Source of the DNA: Algicoccus sp048820935
GTDB taxonomy: Bacteria; Pseudomonadota; Gammaproteobacteria; Burkholderiales; Burkholderiaceae_B
Direction: 5' to 3'
Assembly (NCBI RefSeq): GCF_048820935.1
Contig: NZ_JBMERD010000003.1
Coordinates: 186,001 to 250,000, forward strand
Length of the DNA: 64,000 bases
In this document: piece by piece, positions 27,022 through 35,072 of the stretch
How positions within the stretch are numbered: position 1 is the first letter of the stretch
Layout: each line of letters opens with the position of its first letter
Notes under the pieces: generated by a model
What the model was told of the DNA's origin: nothing
Databases searched by the model: none
Seen by the model: the letters and a program-made list of their open reading frames with translations, nothing else
Program-made: the position numbers and the translations under genes

Positions 27022-28080
27022 TTAGACGCTTGCATCTGCCTGTGCAATATCCGTTTGTGAAGGGCGTCGCATGCCACGAATCATGTCTTCTACATTCAAG
27101 TGGCCGATGGCTTCATCTTGACGATTCACCACAATCAAATGATCGCTGCTACTTTCGGCAAAGATTTGCAGTGCGGTTTCAATGGTTGTGGTGCCACGAA
27201 CGCGTGGGCCGGTATCTTCTGGACGTGCCGCACTCATTACGGATTGAACCTGCAGAACCCGTGCACGGTTAATGTCTTTCATAAAGCTGGCGACATAGCT
27301 GTCTGCAGGATTGAGGAGAATGTTCTGTGGAACATCGTTTTGAACAATCACCCCATCACGCAAAATCGCGATGTTTTCTCCGATGCGTAAAGCTTCATCG
27401 AGATCGTGCGTAATAAACACGATGGTTTTTTGGAGTTCGTTTTGAAGGTCTAGCAAGATGTTTTGCATTTCTGTGCGAATGAGCGGATCTAACGCAGAAA
27501 AAGCCTCATCCATCAGCAAAATGTCTGCATCGGTCGCTAAAGCTCTGGCCAACCCGACTCGTTGTTGCATGCCACCAGACAGTTGGGTTGGATAGTGTGT
27601 TTCAAATCCAGTGAGTCCGACTCGTTCTAGCCATTGCATGCTGATATCGCGGATGCGGTTTTTTGCGAGCCCTTGGTTTTCAAGGCCATAACCAATGTTT
27701 TCTAGGATCGTGCGGTGTGGAAAGAGTGCAAACCGTTGAAACACCATAGAAATCTTAAAACGCCGAAAATCTCGTAATGCGTTGTCATCCATCTTTAACA
27801 CATCGTCACCATCGACAAGGATTTCTCCTTCCGTGGGGGCAATCAGACGGTTTAAATGACGAATCAGCGTAGATTTTCCAGAACCTGAGAGTCCCATCAC
27901 AACTTGAATCTTGTGACGCTCCATCTCTAGATTCACATCGCTTAAGCCCACCACATGGCCTGTTTTTTCCAGAATTTCTTCTTTGCTCAAGCCTTCGCGC
28001 AACATCTTCATGGCTCGTTGCGGATGTCGCCCAAAGACTTTGTAGAGGTGACGAATTGAAATGATGATGTCAGCTGACAT
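27022..28080 (-). CDS. proV: Glycine betaine/proline ABC transporter ATPase (ProV-like)
   Basis: ATP-binding subunit of 352 residues. The start at 28080 follows AAGGAGG and overlaps the permease end; a longer frame reaches 28173. Walker A GLSGSGKST, signature QLSGGMQQRVGLARAL, Walker B DILLMDEAFSALDP, plus the C-terminal pair of CBS-like segments (about 280-345) used by ProV/OpuA for osmosensing. The RAMKMLREGLSKEEILEKTG insertion between the first strand and Walker A is diagnostic of the quaternary-amine branch. It energises uptake with the two genes upstream; solute could be betaine, proline betaine or choline. Confidence 0.92.
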   Translation of the reverse strand: MSADIIISIRHLYKVFGRHPQRAMKMLREGLSKEEILEKTGHVVGLSDVNLEMERHKIQVVMGLSGSGKSTLIRHLNRLIAPTEGEILVDGDDVLKMDDNALRDFRRFKISMVFQRFALFPHRTILENIGYGLENQGLAKNRIRDISMQWLERVGLTGFETHYPTQLSGGMQQRVGLARALATDADILLMDEAFSALDPLIRTEMQNILLDLQNELQKTIVFITHDLDEALRIGENIAILRDGVIVQNDVPQNILLNPADSYVASFMKDINRARVLQVQSVMSAARPEDTGPRVRGTTTIETALQIFAESSSDHLIVVNRQDEAIGHLNVEDMIRGMRRPSQTDIAQADASV

Positions 28081-28963
28081 GTTCACCTCCTTGTTGATGA
28101 CGCTGTAAACGTCGACCAAAGCTTTGCGTGATACGGTCAAAGATGATTGCGAGAATGACGACGGCTGCGCCATTAAAGAGACCCAGTGCGAAATACTGGT
28201 TGGTCACGGCTTGTAGGACAGGTTGTCCCAAACCTCGTACGCCAATCATGGAGGCGATCACAACCATAGCCAATGCCATCATGATGGTTTGGTTAATACC
28301 AGCCATGATGTTTGGAAGTGCTAACGGGAGTTGCACACGCAGTAGTTTTTGTAAACGGCTTGCACCAAAAGCATCAGCGGCTTCCAGAACTTCTTTGTCA
28401 ACTAAACGGATGCCTAGGTTGGTTAAACGAATCACTGGTGAAATGGCATAAATCACAACAGCGATTAAACCGGGGATGCGCCCAATGCCTAACAACATGA
28501 CGACCGGAATCAGGTAAACGAAGCTGGGCATGGTTTGCATGACGTCTAGAACTGGCAGAATTGCATTTTTGGCTCGCTCTGAACGGGCCATCACAATGCC
28601 GATCGGAATCCCGACGATGATTGATAAGAGGGCGCAGACAATAATCATGGCCATGGTGCGCATGGTGTTGTCCCACATGCCAAATAAGCCGATGACGCCC
28701 AATGCAATGACGACGCCTGTCGTCAGTTTCCAGCTGCGTGCTGCGAGATAACTAATGGCTGCGACAGCCACAATAACGACCCACCACGGATTGGTTAGTA
28801 AGAGTTTTTCAAACCAGACTAAAAAATGAAGCAGGGGATTAAAAAGACTTTCAATGAAATCCCCATATTCGCGCGAGAACTGTAAGTAGCTCTGATCGAT
28901 GGAGCGTGATAATTCACGTAGTGTTTGACTATTAATTTGGGGGAATTTGTTGGACCAAATCAT
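28070..28963 (-). CDS. proW: Glycine betaine/proline ABC transporter permease (ProW-like)
   Basis: Membrane permease of about 297 residues with six or seven helices. The long N-terminal region precedes the transmembrane part. The ABC-permease EAA loop is visible near DKEVLEAADAFGASRLQKLLRVQLPLALPNIMAGI, matching the ProW consensus. The start at 28963 is suggested by GGA upstream; a frame 18 codons longer exists. It overlaps the ATPase gene by 11 bases, which indicates translational coupling. A hairpin lies between it and the binding-protein gene. Confidence 0.92.
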   Translation of the reverse strand: MIWSNKFPQINSQTLRELSRSIDQSYLQFSREYGDFIESLFNPLLHFLVWFEKLLLTNPWWVVIVAVAAISYLAARSWKLTTGVVIALGVIGLFGMWDNTMRTMAMIIVCALLSIIVGIPIGIVMARSERAKNAILPVLDVMQTMPSFVYLIPVVMLLGIGRIPGLIAVVIYAISPVIRLTNLGIRLVDKEVLEAADAFGASRLQKLLRVQLPLALPNIMAGINQTIMMALAMVVIASMIGVRGLGQPVLQAVTNQYFALGLFNGAAVVILAIIFDRITQSFGRRLQRHQQGGEHVS

Positions 28964-28988
28964 ATGTGTTTCCAAAAGCCGACAAAAT

Positions 28989-29020
28989 GCGGTGCGGTGC
29001 TCAAGAGCAAACCGCACCGC
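28989..29020 (-). terminator. Intercistronic hairpin between proX- and proW-like genes
   Basis: Ten-base arms GCGGTGCGGT and ACCGCACCGC enclose a 12-base loop that itself contains GCTC/GAGC. On the minus strand it is followed by ATTTTGTC. It lies 16 bases after the binding-protein stop and upstream of the permease start, a place where such hairpins lower expression of membrane genes relative to the binding protein. It may be a partial terminator or an mRNA-stability stem. Confidence 0.6.
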
Positions 29021-29035
29021 CCGGACTGTCTTGTC

Positions 29036-30058
29036 TTACAGCGCATCCTTGACGCGTTGCGCAACATCTTCTGGCAACCAAGCGCGCCATGAATCTTCGT
29101 AGTTGTTGAAGAACTCTTCGGCGGCCACTTCACCATCGGCTTGGGTGTCTTCCATGAACATCAACATTTCGTTGTAATCCTGACCACGCCAGACACGGTT
29201 TTTAAGGTAAGTCATGACTTCAGGGTTGTTGTTGCTAAATGAGGTGGCCACAACGGTTTTAATTTCGCTGACAGGAAAATTGTTTGGGGCTGGGTTGGGG
29301 CAATCCGCCTGTGAAATGCAGGCATCGTATGACTCGGGATCATGGTCGACTTCGAAGTCAACTCTGGCCATGTCATATCGAGCCAACACGGATGTGGGTG
29401 CCCAGTAGTATGTCAAGAGGCCTTCGCCTCGGTTGTAAGCGCGACCAATGGCGCCTGCCATGGCGGCACCAGAACCAGGGTCGACAAGGTTAAAACCTGC
29501 ATCATCCATCTTGAATGCTCTGTACAGATTATCTGTCGCAATCTGACAGGTCCAACCTGAAGGGCAACCCAGCATGTAAGCACGACCCGGATTCTCGGGG
29601 TCTGCAAACAACTCAGGATGCTTTTTAATGCCTTCAATGGTGGCGAGTTCTGGATTTTTATCGAGCATGTATTGTGGAATCCACCAGCCTTCACCCGCGT
29701 TTTCTGCTGGGTTTTCAAGAATGTCTCCCGCAATTACGAGGCGTCCAGCATCGACGGCTTTTTGTAAAGGCTCTTGCACCATGTTCATCCACATTTCGGG
29801 TGCAATATCCGGACGTGCTTTCTCTGACATGGAGGTTGCTGTGGGGACTGTGTCACCCGGCACAATATGTGCGTCACAGCCATAACCGTGCTCAAGAATA
29901 AAGCGGTCTACATGGGCTGCCAGTTGTGCAGTAGGCCAGTTCATCTCGGCGATACTGACTTCCCCACAATCAGCTGCCATTGCAGATTGTGTCAATGTGC
30001 CCAGCGCTGCGGCCGAAATGGCGAGCAGAGTTTTGTGCATGGTTTTTGATTTTTTCAT
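29036..30058 (-). CDS. proX: Glycine betaine-type substrate-binding protein (ProX-like)
   Basis: Periplasmic binding protein of 340 residues. The signal peptide ends SAMA before ADCGEVSIAEMNWPTAQ. The region ARPDIAPEMWMNMV is the typical quaternary-amine-binding loop, and several tryptophans (EMW, GEGWW, YYW) could make the aromatic cage. Cys pairs are also present: Cys31 and one near 60, and two later in CISQADC. Gene order (minus strand) proX-proW-proV differs from E. coli proVWX but is common elsewhere. The start lacks a strong ribosome site; ATG six codons later is an alternative. Osmotic control is likely from the family but not visible. Confidence 0.9.
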   Translation of the reverse strand: MKKSKTMHKTLLAISAAALGTLTQSAMAADCGEVSIAEMNWPTAQLAAHVDRFILEHGYGCDAHIVPGDTVPTATSMSEKARPDIAPEMWMNMVQEPLQKAVDAGRLVIAGDILENPAENAGEGWWIPQYMLDKNPELATIEGIKKHPELFADPENPGRAYMLGCPSGWTCQIATDNLYRAFKMDDAGFNLVDPGSGAAMAGAIGRAYNRGEGLLTYYWAPTSVLARYDMARVDFEVDHDPESYDACISQADCPNPAPNNFPVSEIKTVVATSFSNNNPEVMTYLKNRVWRGQDYNEMLMFMEDTQADGEVAAEEFFNNYEDSWRAWLPEDVAQRVKDAL

Positions 30059-30682
30059 GATTGAAATGAATTCATGACAGAGCCGTTACAGACTTTCTCC
30101 GGTTTGACAGGAAAAATCGCATTGCAAATAGCAAGGCTGCGTGCGGGTGTTGAACGACCTCGTACGGTCAGATTAGCGTGTGCTGAGTGGAAGCGGGCAA
30201 TGCTTTAATGGAAATGACTGCAAAAGTGCAAAGAAGCAGAAAAAGCAAAAAGCAAATCTGAATGAGACCTCAGAAAGAGGCGGTTCAAACCCCGTGATTC
30301 AAAACAGCACGATCTGGTTTGTTGGCTTGTCTGTCTGAATTTTTGACTTGTATTGGTTGTTGACCTTATTTAGGGTAACGCATGTAAAAAAATTTGCAAA
30401 CCTCGAAATTTTAAAATTTTTAATTTCAATTGCTTTTTCGTAAGTGCTTGTGGATGTAGGGTTTGACGCATTTTCAGACAATGAGTTTTGCGGCTTCAAG
30501 GGATTTCCCCACTAATGCGGAGTCATTCGTAATGCTAGGATTTTTCAGTAATCAGCCCATGCCTGTTGATCGTTGATCAGAAAGTGGGCTGGATGATGTC
30601 CGTTCTGTACCCGTCAAGATCACAGTAATCACACGAGATTTTGCGTGATTCTTGGATTTCACAATAAGTAGGAGACTAGATA
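30059..30682. other. Long gene-free stretch between proX and the TRAP operon
   Basis: About 620 bases separating two divergent operons. I find no convincing coding frame: a 66-codon minus frame at 30299-30499 has no ribosome site or recognisable sequence. The stretch is AT-rich in the middle (30340-30440). It must hold both promoters. An inverted repeat at 30627-30650 near the TRAP start is listed separately. A motif GCGGTTCAAACCCCG near 30272 resembles a tRNA T-arm, but no tRNA can be folded around it. Confidence 0.6.
30627..30650. promoter_or_regulatory. Inverted repeat upstream of the TRAP operon, candidate operator
   Basis: AATCACACGA, four bases, TTGCGTGATT: the arms pair at 8 of 10 positions. 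It lies 33 bases before the binding-protein ATG, a usual position for a regulator site. No regulator gene lies beside it. Weak evidence on its own. Confidence 0.35.
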
Positions 30683-31720
30683 ATGAGAAATGCCCAAAAA
30701 CTTTTGGTTGGCGCGTTAGCCGCAGGATTTACATTGGCAGCAGTGCCCACCTATGCTGCAGAAGTGGATGGCCCGGAGGTGAACTGGCGAATTTCAGTGT
30801 GGGGTAACCCACGTGCATTTACGGCTGGTGGTGAATATCTGGCTCAAAAGGTGAAAGAGAAAACAGACGGTAAGTTCAATATCACGATTGGTTATGGTGA
30901 ACAGTTTTCAAAAGACCGTGAGAACCTGGACAGCGTGAAGATGGGTGCAGTCGAAGGCGCATACTTCTGCAACTTCTACCACCCTGGAAAAAACCCAGCT
31001 TTTATGGTGTTCTCATTGCCCTTCCTGCCTTTGGGTGATTGGGACGTGAACGTTGAAGCACGTAAGAAGCTTTTTGCACATCCAGCACTGCAAAAAGACA
31101 TGGATATGTGGGATGCTTTCGTGTATGCCGGTGCCCTGATGCCCCAGTATGAGTTTATGGGTGTGGGTGAACCGCCACATAAACTGGAAGACTGGGAAGG
31201 CAAGCGTGTGCGTGCCGGTGGTGGCTTAGGTGATGCCATGGTCAAACTAGGTGCCAGAAAAACCACAACCACGGCAACCGAGGTTTACACCTCGATGGAT
31301 CGTGGCACGATGGATGCAGCTTCCTTCCCGTACACATACTCACACGCAGCTTATCGACTGCCTGAAGTGTCTAAGTGGTTTACCTCCAACATGGCCCCTG
31401 GTACTTCCGCTTGCCCACTGGTCTTCAGTAAAACCGCCTTCAATAAACTCCCACCTCAGTATCAGCAGTTGACTAAAGATCTGCTCGATGAAGTCTATGA
31501 AGTGCAGGCCAAGGCTTATCAAGAAATCGATAAAAAGAACTTACCTGAATTCCGTGAGCAGCTCATTGAGGTGAAATATAGCCCAGAGCAGCTCGAAGAG
31601 TTCCGTAAGATTGCGGCTAAGCCTGTCTGGGATGAGTGGATTGAGGCCAACAAGAAACGTTTTGATGGCCAAGAGCTCATCGATGTGATTCTTGAAACTG
31701 CCAAGGCTCAAGGAAAATAA
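30683..31720 (+). CDS. TRAP transporter substrate-binding protein (DctP type)
   Basis: Periplasmic solute receptor of 345 residues. Signal peptide with AYAAEVDG cleavage zone (TYAAEV). The domain starts NWRISVWGNPRAFTAGGEYLAQKVKEKTDGKF and contains VRAGGGLGDAMVKLGARKTTTTATEVYTSMDRGTMDAA, where the conserved Arg (in KRVRAGGG) binds the carboxylate of the ligand. AGGAG lies 9 bases before the ATG. It is the first gene of a three-gene TRAP operon (31843 small, 32465 large permease). A hairpin at 31792 follows the stop. The ligand is probably an organic acid, from the family. Confidence 0.92.
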   Translation: MRNAQKLLVGALAAGFTLAAVPTYAAEVDGPEVNWRISVWGNPRAFTAGGEYLAQKVKEKTDGKFNITIGYGEQFSKDRENLDSVKMGAVEGAYFCNFYHPGKNPAFMVFSLPFLPLGDWDVNVEARKKLFAHPALQKDMDMWDAFVYAGALMPQYEFMGVGEPPHKLEDWEGKRVRAGGGLGDAMVKLGARKTTTTATEVYTSMDRGTMDAASFPYTYSHAAYRLPEVSKWFTSNMAPGTSACPLVFSKTAFNKLPPQYQQLTKDLLDEVYEVQAKAYQEIDKKNLPEFREQLIEVKYSPEQLEEFRKIAAKPVWDEWIEANKKRFDGQELIDVILETAKAQGK

Positions 31721-31791
31721 GAAAAACTGATCATTTTTTTGAATCAGTTCCATGCTTTGCAGCAAAAAAGGACTTCTTTGTCCTTGAGCGA

Positions 31792-31813
31792 CTTGCCGGT
31801 GTCAACCGGCAAG
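31792..31813 (+). terminator. Intercistronic hairpin between TRAP receptor and small permease
   Basis: Perfect 9-base stem CTTGCCGGT / ACCGGCAAG with a GTCA loop, followed by CCGCCTGTTTCACC. A smaller hairpin AAGGAC-TTCTTT-GTCCTT (31768-31785) lies just before. Without a clean U-run, it is more likely an attenuating or mRNA-stabilising stem that lets the receptor be made in excess over the membrane subunits. Confidence 0.6.
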
Positions 31814-31842
31814 CCGCCTGTTTCACCTCATAGAGTTGTCTT

Positions 31843-32472
31843 ATGCAAATACAAAATACATCACCGTCTGAGCAGCAAGGGCCGGAAGGTTTATTGTGGG
31901 CTGACCGATGGCTTGCAAAAGCGGAAGATTTGTTTGATCTGATCGCTGCGATCGCGATTTCAATCCTGATGGGACTGGGGGTCGTTCAGGTTCTAGGGCG
32001 TCAGCTGTTTGACAGTCAACTCGATGGTTACATCGACATGGTTGAGTTGTTGATGGCGACTTTTGTCTTTATGGGCATTGCTTATTGTCAGCGACTGGAC
32101 GGGCACGTGCGTATGGATTTGTTTGTCCGTTTGATGAAGGGTCGCATGCGTTGGGTGGTTGAATTTATAACCACATTTATCCCCTTGTTCCTCATTGGTA
32201 TTCTGATTTATTTCAGTTGGGAACACTTTGTTCGTTCGTATGAGAGCGGCGATAGCACGATTGATATGGAGTATCCATTCTGGCCTTCCAAACTGGTTGT
32301 GCCGATCTCGTTTGTGCTGTTGTTCTTGCGCTTATTGATCCAGAGTATCGGATATTGGCGCCTAGTTTTGCATCCGAATGCCACGCCTGTGGTTGTGCCG
32401 CTGGTGTACAGCGAAGAAGAGCAGGCTTTGCAACAAATTGAAGCATCAAAAAAGGGCGATAAAAATGGATAG
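31843..32472 (+). CDS. TRAP transporter small permease (DctQ type)
   Basis: Membrane subunit of 209 residues with four predicted helices (about 32-52, 63-83, 104-125 and 140-165). The RxLFDSQLDGYIDMVELLMATFVFMGIAYCQRLDGHVRMDL region is typical of DctQ. It overlaps the large permease by 8 bases. The start has a weak ribosome site; a polar N-terminal tail of about 30 residues suggests the first ATG could be internal. Works with 30683 and 32465. Confidence 0.88.
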   Translation: MQIQNTSPSEQQGPEGLLWADRWLAKAEDLFDLIAAIAISILMGLGVVQVLGRQLFDSQLDGYIDMVELLMATFVFMGIAYCQRLDGHVRMDLFVRLMKGRMRWVVEFITTFIPLFLIGILIYFSWEHFVRSYESGDSTIDMEYPFWPSKLVVPISFVLLFLRLLIQSIGYWRLVLHPNATPVVVPLVYSEEEQALQQIEASKKGDKNG

Positions 32473-33769
32473 TTTGACGATTGGTGTGATCGGCATCATC
32501 GCCTTAGTGGTGTTGGTGTTTTTAGGGATGCGAGTCTATTTGGCGGCTGCTTTAGTCGGAACGCTGGGTTTGGTCTCCATGATTGGTTGGGAATCTGGGT
32601 TGGGAATGGCCGGTTCGATTCCTCACTCAAAAGGGACGTCTTATTCTTTGAGCGTTCTGCCCATGTTTATTTTAATTGGTTATCTGGCCTTTCACGCTGG
32701 GATTACGGAGGCGCTGTTTGATGCCGGCCGGAAGTGGCTAGGGTGGCTGCCCGGTGGGCTTGCAGTCGCGACTGTGGTCGCGGCAACAGGGTTTGCAGCC
32801 GTGTCAGGTGCCAGTACAGCCACAGCGGCAGTGTTTGCACGAATTGCCATTCCCGATATGCTGAAGTCTGGCTATAGTCCCAAGCTTGCCGCAGGTGTGG
32901 TGGCTGCAGGTGGAACGCTGGCAGCCTTGATTCCGCCGAGCGCGATTTTGGTGTTGTACGCCATTATCGTGGAGCAATCGGTGGGGGCTTTGCTGGTTGC
33001 GGGTTTCTTGCCAGGGATTGTGACTGCCTTAGTGTACATGGCGATTATTGTTGTGATGGTTGCCATTAAGCCAGAGCTTGGTAAACCGATTCGCGGCTTT
33101 ACCTGGAAAGAGCGGACTAAATCATTGCCGGGTACTTTCCCAACGGTGCTGGTCATCGTCATCATCTTTACTGCGATGTATGAAGGCTGGGCCACACCCA
33201 CAGAAGCAGGTGCACTGGGTGCAGGGGTGATCTTTGTTGTGGCTTTGACCAAAGGCATGCGCACCAAACAGCTCAATGATGCGCTGATGGAAACAGCTAA
33301 GCTGACTGTGATGATTTTCTCGATCATTTGGGGGGTTTTAGTCTTTGTGCGGTTCTTAGGTTTTGCGGGATTGCCCGATGCCTTTGCTCGCTGGATTGTG
33401 GCCCTACCTGTGGAACCCATCTGGATTTTGATTGGTATTCTGATCTTCTATGTGATTCTCGGGATGTTCATGGACGCGATCGGGATGCTAATGCTGACCT
33501 TACCGGTTGTGTATCCCGCTGTGACCGCGTTGGGCTACGACCCAATCTGGTTTGGGATCATTGCCGTGAAGATGGCTGAGGTTTGTTTGATTACGCCACC
33601 AATTGGTTTGAACTGCTTTGTGGTGAATGGGGTGCGGCCAGATATTCCGCTCAATGATGTCTTTAAAGGCATTGCACCGTTCTTTATCGCTGAGGTGATT
33701 GTGATTGCGATTCTGGTCTCTTTCCCAGAAATCGTGACCTTCCTGCCTCACTTGATGAACATGAAGTAA
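32465..33769 (+). CDS. TRAP transporter large permease (DctM type)
   Basis: Membrane subunit of 434 residues with about 12 helices, the ion-coupled transport channel of the TRAP system. The start at 32465 (MDSLTIGVIGI) overlaps the small-permease stop; an upstream frame extension to 32378 is out-of-context. Segments FAAVSGASTATAAVFARIAIPDMLKSGYSPKLAAGVVAAGGTLAALIPPS and LITPPIGLNCFVVNGV are DctM signatures. A long terminator follows at 33811. Confidence 0.93.
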   Translation: MDSLTIGVIGIIALVVLVFLGMRVYLAAALVGTLGLVSMIGWESGLGMAGSIPHSKGTSYSLSVLPMFILIGYLAFHAGITEALFDAGRKWLGWLPGGLAVATVVAATGFAAVSGASTATAAVFARIAIPDMLKSGYSPKLAAGVVAAGGTLAALIPPSAILVLYAIIVEQSVGALLVAGFLPGIVTALVYMAIIVVMVAIKPELGKPIRGFTWKERTKSLPGTFPTVLVIVIIFTAMYEGWATPTEAGALGAGVIFVVALTKGMRTKQLNDALMETAKLTVMIFSIIWGVLVFVRFLGFAGLPDAFARWIVALPVEPIWILIGILIFYVILGMFMDAIGMLMLTLPVVYPAVTALGYDPIWFGIIAVKMAEVCLITPPIGLNCFVVNGVRPDIPLNDVFKGIAPFFIAEVIVIAILVSFPEIVTFLPHLMNMK

Positions 33770-33810
33770 GTTTTGAAGAATAGCTTTAACCTTTGCCTTT
33801 AAAGTTGTAC

Positions 33811-33850
33811 ATAAACACACAGGGATCCTTCGGGATTCCTGTGTGTTTAT
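33811..33850. terminator. Bidirectional terminator between TRAP operon and xdhC
   Basis: Long stem with arms ATAAACACACAGGGATCC and GGATTCCTGTGTGTTTAT around TTCG, one mismatch. It lies 41 bases after the TRAP stop and about 84 before the end of the converging xdhC gene. Confidence 0.8.
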
Positions 33851-33933
33851 AGAGCTTTAAAAACTGAATCTTAAGAGTCAAATGCTGAATATTAAGCCTC
33901 AAGTGGTGAGGATCAAGAATCAGCAGTTAAGTT

Positions 33934-34977
33934 TTAAGCGGAATGCTCAAAGATGTTTTTTGACTCTTGGATCGCTTTAGCATGTGCCACGTCTTGGTCT
34001 TTGCTTAAGGCCACGCCGTTTTTGACTGCTAAAATTTCTGCCATGATGCTCACCGCAATCTCAGGTGGTGTTTTGCTGCCGATGTAAAGCCCGACGGGGC
34101 CGCGTAGTCTTTCGAGTGATTCAGGCGTGATATCGAAATGCTCGATCATGCGCTGTCGACGCGCTTCACTATTGGCTCTGGAGCCAATTGCACCAATATA
34201 GAAAGCCTCAGTTTCCAAGGCTTCCATGAGCGCTGCATCGTCCAGTTTAGGGTCATGTGTGAGCGCCACAATACAGGTGCGACGATCTGGTTTGAAGAGT
34301 CTGACTGCATCATCAGGCCAGTCGCTCATTTGGGTGATGTTGGTGGTGCTCCAACCCGCTGCATATTCTTGTCGAGGATCACAAACGGTGACTGTGAATC
34401 CATTAAAAATGGCCATGGTTGCCACATATTCTGCCAATTGACCTGCGCCAATCAACAGCATTCGATAACTTGGACCAAAGCAGTTTTGTAGGGTCTGTTC
34501 GTTTAGTTTGAGGCTTTGTACAGTTTGCGTGGTTTCAAGAGCACTTTCACCGGTCTGCAGATCTAGCTGTCGCAGCACGAGCGTGCCCTGATCGAGTTGC
34601 TCTATAAGTTCAAGGAGTTGATCTGCATCTGGGTTGAATTCCAGCACCAGTTCTAACGTACCACCACAGGGCAGTCCAAAGCGATGTGCTTCGTCAGCTT
34701 TAATACCGTAACGTAAAGTTTTTGGTAAGCCTTCCATCTGGCGTTCAGTGTGCCCAGTTTGTGGATCTCTGCGTGTAAAGGATGCGATTAAGTCGTCTTC
34801 GATACAGCCACCAGAAACCGATCCAACCACTTGACCGTTTTCTGCCATAGCCATAATCGATCCGATAGGGCGTGGTGAGGAGCCCCAAGTGCGGGTGACT
34901 GTCACAAGCATGGCGCGCAAGTCACTGGCTCGCCATGCTTGTAGGCGCTTTAAAACGATCAGATCTATGTTTTCCAT
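33934..34977 (-). CDS. xdhC: XdhC/CoxI-family molybdenum hydroxylase maturation factor
   Basis: Cytosolic accessory protein of 347 residues. XdhC binds molybdenum cofactor, guards its sulfuration, and inserts it into xanthine-dehydrogenase-type enzymes. The N-terminal XdhC/CoxI part has TWGSSPRPIGSIMA and GSVSGGCIEDD, and the C-terminal Rossmann-like domain starts LLIGAGQLAEYVA and ends with the RLRGPVGLYIGSKTPPEIAVSI motif. The start at 34977 follows AAGGGG; a frame 10 codons longer exists. The likely client is the molybdenum hydroxylase at 42660-46294, about 8 kb away. It is directly downstream of mmsA on the same strand. Confidence 0.88.
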   Translation of the reverse strand: MENIDLIVLKRLQAWRASDLRAMLVTVTRTWGSSPRPIGSIMAMAENGQVVGSVSGGCIEDDLIASFTRRDPQTGHTERQMEGLPKTLRYGIKADEAHRFGLPCGGTLELVLEFNPDADQLLELIEQLDQGTLVLRQLDLQTGESALETTQTVQSLKLNEQTLQNCFGPSYRMLLIGAGQLAEYVATMAIFNGFTVTVCDPRQEYAAGWSTTNITQMSDWPDDAVRLFKPDRRTCIVALTHDPKLDDAALMEALETEAFYIGAIGSRANSEARRQRMIEHFDITPESLERLRGPVGLYIGSKTPPEIAVSIMAEILAVKNGVALSKDQDVAHAKAIQESKNIFEHSA

Positions 34978-35002
34978 GCGTCGCTTCCCCTTAAATTCGA
35001 AT

Positions 35003-35067
35003 GTCAAACAGAGACAAACTACTCAGCATTACGATAATCGTTTCTGAGCGTTTTGTCTCTTTTTGTC
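35003..35067 (-). terminator. Imperfect hairpin between mmsA and xdhC
   Basis: Outer arms AGAGACAAA / TTTTGTCTCT and inner arms CTCAG / CTGAG with a loop of about 18 bases. On the minus strand it is followed by GTTTGACATT. It lies 6 bases past the mmsA stop and could be a partial terminator or an operator for xdhC. Confidence 0.45.
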
Positions 35068-35072
35068 AAGAA

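Noticed and set aside
30265..30305. A tRNA, because GGTTCAAACC resembles a T-arm
   Set aside because: No acceptor, D or anticodon stems can be paired with it.
30299..30499. A 66-codon minus-strand frame
   Set aside because: No ribosome site, no hydrophobic or motif pattern, in AT-rich spacer.
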